Shown: piece after piece, positions 6,023 to 9,800 of the stretch | Layout: the number at the start of each line of letters is the position of its first letter | How positions within the stretch are numbered: the stretch's first letter is position 1 | Assembly: GCA_030917985.1 (NCBI GenBank) | Contig: JAUPTR010000132.1 | Span: 1 to 9,800, forward strand | Length of the DNA: 9,800 nucleotides | Reading direction: 5' to 3' | DNA from: Pseudomonadota bacterium | GTDB taxonomy: Bacteria > Pseudomonadota > Gammaproteobacteria > Burkholderiales > SCOH01 | Program-made: the position numbers and the translations under genes | Notes under the pieces: generated by a model | The model's database searches: none | What the model was told of the DNA's origin: nothing | The model's input: the letters and a program-made list of their open reading frames with translations, nothing else

Positions 6023-6388
6023 TTATTCGAACACGATACCGGCAACCACTTGACGTCCTTCACTGAGCAGTACGTTGAAGGTGCGACAGAGGGCACTGAT
6101 ATTCATTATATCGACACCGATCTGGCGATCCGTCAATGAGCGATAGAGTTTAGGGTGCGGGAAACGAATGGTCTGGCCGGTGCCAATCAGTACCAGTTCC
6201 GGATTCATTGCGGCAAGCATCGCAAAGTGCGATTCATCCAGCTGGGCAAAATTGGCGACGGGCCAAGGTTTTATCTGTTGTCCAGTTACGATGAGTGAGC
6301 CTTGGTGCGTGGCCTTGTTGACTTCAACATAGTTGTTGCCATAGCCGTTAAACAGATTGCCTTCGGTGGTTGCGAGATGCAGCTTCAT
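6023..6388 (-). CDS. Mth938-domain protein (DUF498 / NDUFAF3-like), function unknown
   Basis: This 121-residue small protein of the Mth938-like fold is seen widely in proteobacteria as a conserved protein; the eukaryotic relative NDUFAF3 assists complex I assembly, but that role is not established for bacterial members. Motifs visible are the N-terminal NGYGNNYVEVN (14-24), SLIVTGQQIKPWPV (31-44), the diagnostic PELVLIGTGQTIRFPHP (63-79), IGVDIMN (90-96) and CRTFNVLLSEGRQVVAGI (101-118). There are no signal peptide or membrane segments, so it is likely cytoplasmic. It stands alone on the - strand, converging with the peroxiredoxin gene and diverging from alaA. No clear Shine-Dalgarno precedes the ATG, but the -10 box upstream is consensus. 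The start is supported by family-like length. Confidence 0.9.
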   Translation of the reverse strand: MKLHLATTEGNLFNGYGNNYVEVNKATHQGSLIVTGQQIKPWPVANFAQLDESHFAMLAAMNPELVLIGTGQTIRFPHPKLYRSLTDRQIGVDIMNISALCRTFNVLLSEGRQVVAGIVFE

Positions 6389-6457
6389 GGTCGGGAATTT
6401 CTTATCGGGAAGTTGTCGGCGCCGGCTTCATTGCAGCGGCCCCGTTAGTCAGGTAGG

Positions 6458-6463
6458 ATTATA
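6458..6463 (-). promoter_or_regulatory. Consensus -10 box for the Mth938-domain gene
   Basis: On the - strand these bases read TATAAT, about 70 bases upstream of the start codon. At 17-bp spacing the -35 position (6481-6486) reads AAAATG, a poor match that falls in the left arm of the palindrome at 6481-6500. A strong -10 with a poor -35 covered by a palindrome suggests a regulated promoter. Confidence 0.5.
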
Positions 6464-6480
6464 AGCCTTTTTCACCGAAT

Positions 6481-6500
6481 CATTTTCTGGCCTGAAAATG
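6481..6500. promoter_or_regulatory. 20-base near-perfect palindrome, candidate operator between divergent genes
   Basis: CATTTTC (6481-6487) is mirrored exactly by GAAAATG (6494-6500), and the centre GGCC is itself a palindrome. Nine of ten base pairs match; the single mismatch is T6488/T6493. It lies 92 bases from the Mth938-domain start and 173 from alaA, overlapping the -35 region of the former. The regulator is unknown. Confidence 0.55.
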
Positions 6501-6541
6501 CCTGTTTGCATGTTGCACTATATTAACGCATCTCCCGTGGC

Positions 6542-6660
6542 AGCCGATCATCTTGCCTGGCGGTGCCGTTCCGCAACCGACATGGCCCGTAAGGGCAGCC
6601 TAACCGTTACCCACCTCTGAAATACGGGCGCCATTGATGGCGCAGTCGGCTTATTTTTTG
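6542..6660 (+). promoter_or_regulatory. Possible structured leader of the alaA operon
   Basis: This stretch just before alaA can fold extensively. GCCC-GTAA-GGGC (6585-6596) is a hairpin with a GNRA tetraloop. GCGG (6560-6563) can pair with CCGC (6571-6574). GCGCCAT and ATGGCGC (6628-6643) form a strong stem. AGCCGA (6542-6547) can close the whole domain by pairing with TCGGCT (6646-6651), and CCGAC (6577-6581) competes for the same strand via GTCGG (6645-6649). A T-rich run TTATTTTTT (6651-6659) follows directly. It resembles an attenuator or regulatory leader, but I recognise no known riboswitch class. The rest of the 285-base gap contains the palindrome and -10 box listed separately. Confidence 0.35.
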
Positions 6661-6673
6661 CGGAAATTTACAC

Positions 6674-7900
6674 ATGCAACCCATACTCAAATCCAACAAG
6701 CTCCTTAACGTCTGTTACGATATTCGCGGCCCGGTGATGCAGAAGTCGAAACAGATGGAAGACGAGGGGCATCGCATCATCAAGCTGAATATCGGCAACC
6801 CGGCACCCTTCGGTTTCAACGCTCCGGATGAAATCATTCAGGACGTGATCCGCAATTTGCCGGAGTCGTCTGGCTATTGTGATTCCAAGGGGCTGTTCTC
6901 GGCACGCAAGGCGATCATGCACTACACCCAGCAGAAGCAGATTGTGGGTGTGACCATCGAAGATATCTATATTGGCAATGGTGTCTCCGAGCTTATCGTG
7001 ATGGCAATGCAGGCCTTGCTGAACAATGGCGACGAAGTGCTGGTGCCTGCACCGGATTACCCCTTGTGGACTGCAGCGGTCAGTCTGGCTGGCGGTAATG
7101 CCCGTCACTATATTTGTGACGAAGGCGCGGGCTGGATGCCGGATATCGATGATATCAAGGCCAAAATCACGCCGAATACGCGTGCGATTGTCATCATCAA
7201 TCCGAACAATCCGACTGGTGCTGTGTATCCGGATGCCGTGCTGAAAGAAATCCTGCAACTGGCGCGTACCCATCAGCTGATTGTCTACGCCGACGAAATC
7301 TACGACAAAATTCTCTATGACGGCCGCACCCACACTGCGCTGGCATCGCTGGCAGAAGATGTGCTGTGCATCACCTTTGGTGGCCTGTCGAAAAACTACC
7401 GGGCCTGTGGTTATCGAGCAGGCTGGATGATCGTCTCCGGCGAAAAGAAGCATGCTCAGGACTATATAGAAGGCCTGAATATGCTGGCTTCGATGCGCCT
7501 GTGTGCCAATGTGCCGGCCCAGCATGCAATCCAGACGGCGCTGGGAGGCTATCAGAGTATTGACGACTTGGTATTGCCGACGGGCCGCCTTTGCCGTCAA
7601 CGCGATCTTGCCTGGCAACTGCTGACAGATATTCCGGGTGTGACCTGCGTCAAGCCTGAGGGCGCGCTGTACCTGTTCCCCAAGCTCGACCCGAAAATGT
7701 ATCCGATCGCCGACGATCAGGAATTCATTCTTGAATTGTTGCTGGAAGAAAAAGTCTTGCTGGTGCAGGGTTCTGGCTTCAACTGGCCGACGCCGGATCA
7801 TTTCCGCGTCGTGTTTCTGCCGAATACCGATGACCTGACCGAAGCCATTGGCCGTATCGCGCGCTTTCTGGAACATTATCGCAAGCGGCACAGCGCATGA
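6674..7900 (+). CDS. alaA: Alanine-synthesising aminotransferase (AlaA type, class I/II PLP fold)
   Basis: This 408-residue PLP enzyme is very similar in length and motifs to E. coli AlaA (YfbQ), which transfers an amino group from glutamate to pyruvate to give alanine. It opens SNKLLNVCYDIRGPVMQKSK (7-26). The fold motifs are NIGNPAPFGF (39-48), APDYPLW (126-132), the signature INPNNPTG (175-182, N179), D207 and Y210 in YADEIY, the PLP lysine K240 in FGGLSKNYRACGYRAGW with phosphate-binding R248, and the substrate-carboxylate arginine R378 in HFRVVFLP. The start ATG has a modest GGAAA seven bases upstream. The stop overlaps the next gene by the ATGA arrangement. Placement ahead of hom and thrC is a recurring order in this kind of bacterium as I recall it, though substrate preference cannot be proven from sequence. 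Confidence 0.93.
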   Translation: MQPILKSNKLLNVCYDIRGPVMQKSKQMEDEGHRIIKLNIGNPAPFGFNAPDEIIQDVIRNLPESSGYCDSKGLFSARKAIMHYTQQKQIVGVTIEDIYIGNGVSELIVMAMQALLNNGDEVLVPAPDYPLWTAAVSLAGGNARHYICDEGAGWMPDIDDIKAKITPNTRAIVIINPNNPTGAVYPDAVLKEILQLARTHQLIVYADEIYDKILYDGRTHTALASLAEDVLCITFGGLSKNYRACGYRAGWMIVSGEKKHAQDYIEGLNMLASMRLCANVPAQHAIQTALGGYQSIDDLVLPTGRLCRQRDLAWQLLTDIPGVTCVKPEGALYLFPKLDPKMYPIADDQEFILELLLEEKVLLVQGSGFNWPTPDHFRVVFLPNTDDLTEAIGRIARFLEHYRKRHSA

Positions 7901-8352
7901 GTTTGCGGCTTGCACTGGTAGCAGGCTCTGCGCCAATTTTGGTCGAGCCGCCATTGCTGGCGCGTGCCGAGCCAGTGCACCGGCAACTGCGGCCGCACCT
8001 GGCCGACAACTACGCGGCAATCATGGCCGGCATTTTTGCCGATGGTGGCGAGATGATTGTCGCTGTGGACGCCGCTGGTGAGGTCGCCGGGGTGGCGGTA
8101 TACCGCTGCTTCCGTAATACCTTCAGCGGTATGCGTTTTCATGTGGATGATTTGGTCGTAGATGCCGCAAGACGTTCGACCGGTGTTGGCAGGTTGCTGC
8201 TGGCCTGGCTCGAGCAAGAGGCGGCACGACGCGGAGCAAAGGGGCTGGAGCTGGAATCCGGCACCCAGCGCACCCAGGCGCACAAGTTTTATTTCCGCGA
8301 AGGTTTTGTAATCAACGCGTTTTCGTTTAAACAAGATTTTGAATTGAATTGA
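7897..8352 (+). CDS. GNAT-family N-acetyltransferase
   Basis: This is a 151-residue predicted acetyl-CoA-dependent acetyltransferase. Motif A, the pyrophosphate-binding loop, is visible as VDDLVVDAARRSTGVGRLLL (83-102), fitting R/Q-x-x-G-x-G-x-L, followed by the helix AWLEQEAARRG. The late AHKFYFREGFVINAFSF (128-144) matches GNAT motif B, where a Tyr often protonates the leaving CoA. The N-terminal 50 residues are variable and their role is unclear. The substrate is unknown; small-molecule or protein acetylation are both possible. It starts within the alaA stop (ATGA, four-base overlap), implying translational coupling, and ends seven bases before hom, so it belongs to the alaA-hom-thrC operon. 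No strong ribosome binding site is needed or seen. Confidence 0.9.
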   Translation: MSLRLALVAGSAPILVEPPLLARAEPVHRQLRPHLADNYAAIMAGIFADGGEMIVAVDAAGEVAGVAVYRCFRNTFSGMRFHVDDLVVDAARRSTGVGRLLLAWLEQEAARRGAKGLELESGTQRTQAHKFYFREGFVINAFSFKQDFELN

Positions 8353-8359
8353 CAATACC

Positions 8360-9673
8360 ATGAAACCGATCAATGTAGGCCTGTTGGGCATCGGCACGGT
8401 TGGCGGTGGTACCGCTACCGTTCTCAAACGTAACGCAGAAGAAATCAGCCGCCGCGCCGGCCGTGCGATCCAGCTGAAAATGGTCGCTGACCTGAACACC
8501 GAGCGAGCACGCGAAGTCGCAGGCGAGGGCGTTGAAGTGACCAACGATGCGTTCAACGTGGTCAATAGCCCGGATATCGATATTGTTGTCGAACTGATCG
8601 GTGGCACGGGTATTGCCAAAGAGCTGGTGCTGAAGGCCATCGAATCCGGCAAGCATGTAGTCACTGCTAACAAAAAGCTGCTTGCCGAATATGGCAACGA
8701 GATTTTTGCCGCAGCACACAAAAAAGGTGTGATGGTTGCGTTTGAAGCCGCTGTCGCCGGTGGCATCCCGATCATCAAGTCGCTACGTGAGGGTTTGACT
8801 GCCAACCGCATCGAATGGATTGCCGGCATCATCAATGGCACCAGTAACTTCATCCTCACCGAAATGCGCGAAAAAGGCGCGGCATTTGCTGATGTGCTGG
8901 CTGAAGCCCAGCGTCTGGGTTATGCCGAAGCAGATCCGACTTTTGACATCGAAGGGCACGATGCCGCGCACAAGCTGACCATCATGTCGGCAATCGCTTT
9001 CGGTATCCCGGTGCAGTTCCCCAAAGCCTATCTGGAAGGTATTTCCAGGCTGACAGCAGAAGACATCAGCTATGCGGAGGAGCTGGGCTACCGCATCAAG
9101 CTGCTGGGTATTACCAAGCGCAAGCCGGGCGGTATCGAGCTGCGCGTTCACCCGACGCTGATTCCGGAGCAGCGACTGATCGCCAATGTCAACGGCGTGA
9201 TGAATGCTGTGCTGGTGAAGGGGGATGCCGTTGGTCAGACCATGTATTACGGTGCCGGCGCTGGTGCAGAGCCGACTGCCTCTGCCGTGGTGGCTGATCT
9301 GGTTGATGTGACTCGTCTGCTGACTGCCGATCCGCACCATCGCGTTCCGCATCTGGCATTCCAGCCGAACCAGATGTCGGATCTGCAGATTCTGCCGATT
9401 GATGAAATCGAAACCTGTTATTACCTGCGCCTCAAGGCCCTGGACAAGAAGGGCGTGCTGGCAGATGTAACCCGCATTCTGGCAGATACCGATATCTCAA
9501 TCGACGCTATGATGCAGAAAGAGCCGAAGCCGGGCGAAGAACTGGTTGATGTGATCATCCTCACCCATCTGGCTGTGGAGAAAAACATCAATGCGGCGAT
9601 TGCCAAGATCGAGGCGCTGTCGACCATCAATGGCAGCGTAACCCGTATCCGCCTGGAAACTCTGGACAAGTAA
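8360..9673 (+). CDS. hom: Homoserine dehydrogenase with C-terminal ACT domain
   Basis: This 437-residue monofunctional enzyme reduces aspartate semialdehyde to homoserine, the branch toward threonine and methionine. The N-terminal Rossmann domain has INVGLLGIGTVGGGT (4-18). VVTANKKLLAEYG (100-112) contains K106 near the cofactor. The catalytic region has AAVAGGIPIIKSLREG (130-145), GIINGTSNFIL (156-166) and DIEGHDAAHKL (196-206). D201 and K205 fit the conserved catalytic Asp/Lys spacing. A C-terminal ACT domain at about 354-430 begins YYLRLKALDKKGVLADVTRI and is the usual site of threonine feedback control in this family. There is no fused aspartate kinase. It starts seven bases after the GNAT stop with no clear Shine-Dalgarno, suggesting coupling. 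The stop overlaps the thrC ribosome binding site. Confidence 0.98.
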   Translation: MKPINVGLLGIGTVGGGTATVLKRNAEEISRRAGRAIQLKMVADLNTERAREVAGEGVEVTNDAFNVVNSPDIDIVVELIGGTGIAKELVLKAIESGKHVVTANKKLLAEYGNEIFAAAHKKGVMVAFEAAVAGGIPIIKSLREGLTANRIEWIAGIINGTSNFILTEMREKGAAFADVLAEAQRLGYAEADPTFDIEGHDAAHKLTIMSAIAFGIPVQFPKAYLEGISRLTAEDISYAEELGYRIKLLGITKRKPGGIELRVHPTLIPEQRLIANVNGVMNAVLVKGDAVGQTMYYGAGAGAEPTASAVVADLVDVTRLLTADPHHRVPHLAFQPNQMSDLQILPIDEIETCYYLRLKALDKKGVLADVTRILADTDISIDAMMQKEPKPGEELVDVIILTHLAVEKNINAAIAKIEALSTINGSVTRIRLETLDK

Positions 9674-9682
9674 GGACTGGCC

Positions 9683-9800
9683 ATGCAATACATCAGCACA
9701 CGCGGTGGCATGGCCCCGCAATCGTTCTCCGATATCCTGCTTGGTGGTCTGGCGCCCGATGGCGGCCTAGTGGTGCCGACCGAGTTGCCAAAGTTGGACA
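9683..9800 (+). CDS. thrC: Threonine synthase, N-terminal start (partial)
   Basis: Only the first 39 residues are present before the right edge. They begin MQYISTRGGMAPQSFSDILL and continue GGLAPDGGLVVPTELPKLD, matching the N-terminus of the ThrC family, which converts O-phosphohomoserine to threonine with PLP. The catalytic lysine and most of the fold are outside the window. AAGGA (9672-9676) lies six bases before the ATG and overlaps the hom stop, so hom and thrC are translated as neighbours in one operon. No homoserine kinase gene is seen between them. Confidence 0.95.
   Translation, partial: MQYISTRGGMAPQSFSDILLGGLAPDGGLVVPTELPKLD

Noticed and set aside
6542..6651. SAH, glycine, TPP or cobalamin riboswitch in the alaA leader
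   Set aside because: The conserved core sequences of these classes as I know them are not found. The leader is reported only as an unassigned structured candidate.
6628..6659. Ordinary intrinsic terminator before alaA
   Set aside because: The stem at 6628-6643 is followed by eight non-T bases before the T-run, so it does not fit a simple terminator unless the longer-range pairing forms.
6668..8020. A 450-codon open frame on the - strand covering all of alaA
   Set aside because: It is a shadow of alaA: its translation has no recognisable family motifs, is rich in His/Arg/Gln as antisense frames are, and alaA itself has every catalytic residue.

Overview
The window looks like an ordinary chromosomal stretch of a betaproteobacterium. 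By protein character and gene order it is probably Neisseriales-like (Chromobacterium/Chitinibacteraceae type). This is inference from the LeuD, LeuB, Asd, AlaA and Hom sequences and a moderate GC content judged by eye; no rRNA or other marker gene is present to settle it. There are no mobile elements, tRNAs, CRISPR arrays or phage genes. Ten complete protein genes plus a gene for a DUF697-like protein and two partial genes are packed tightly, and most belong to amino-acid or cofactor biosynthesis.

Region 1 (1-3523, + strand) is a leucine/aspartate-family operon: the end of leuC, leuD, a small DUF697-like membrane-associated protein gene, leuB and asd. It closes with a strong intrinsic terminator at 3489-3523. 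LeuCD and LeuB catalyse isomerisation and oxidative decarboxylation of isopropylmalate. Asd makes aspartate semialdehyde, the branch-point precursor of lysine, threonine and methionine.

Region 2 (3543-5142) holds a TetR-family repressor gene on the - strand, facing away from moaD-moaE, which encode the two subunits of molybdopterin synthase. The AT-rich intergenic space carries repeated TAAACTA elements that overlap a good -10 box for the regulator. These look like an autoregulatory operator that could also affect moaDE.

Region 3 (5143-6388) has a typical 2-Cys peroxiredoxin gene with its own strong ribosome binding site and a downstream terminator. It converges on a small Mth938-domain gene on the - strand.

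Region 4 (6389-9800) is a 285-base divergent control region followed by alaA, a GNAT acetyltransferase gene, hom and the start of thrC on the + strand. Hom uses the semialdehyde produced by Asd from region 1, and ThrC finishes threonine, so the two ends of the window are linked metabolically though not transcriptionally. The divergent region holds a near-perfect 20-base palindrome, a consensus -10 box for the - strand gene, and a potentially structured leader before alaA.

Nothing here is a clear undescribed system. The most promising leads are the alaA leader, the two operator-like regions, and the uncharacterised genes embedded in the leu and thr operons (DUF697-like and GNAT).
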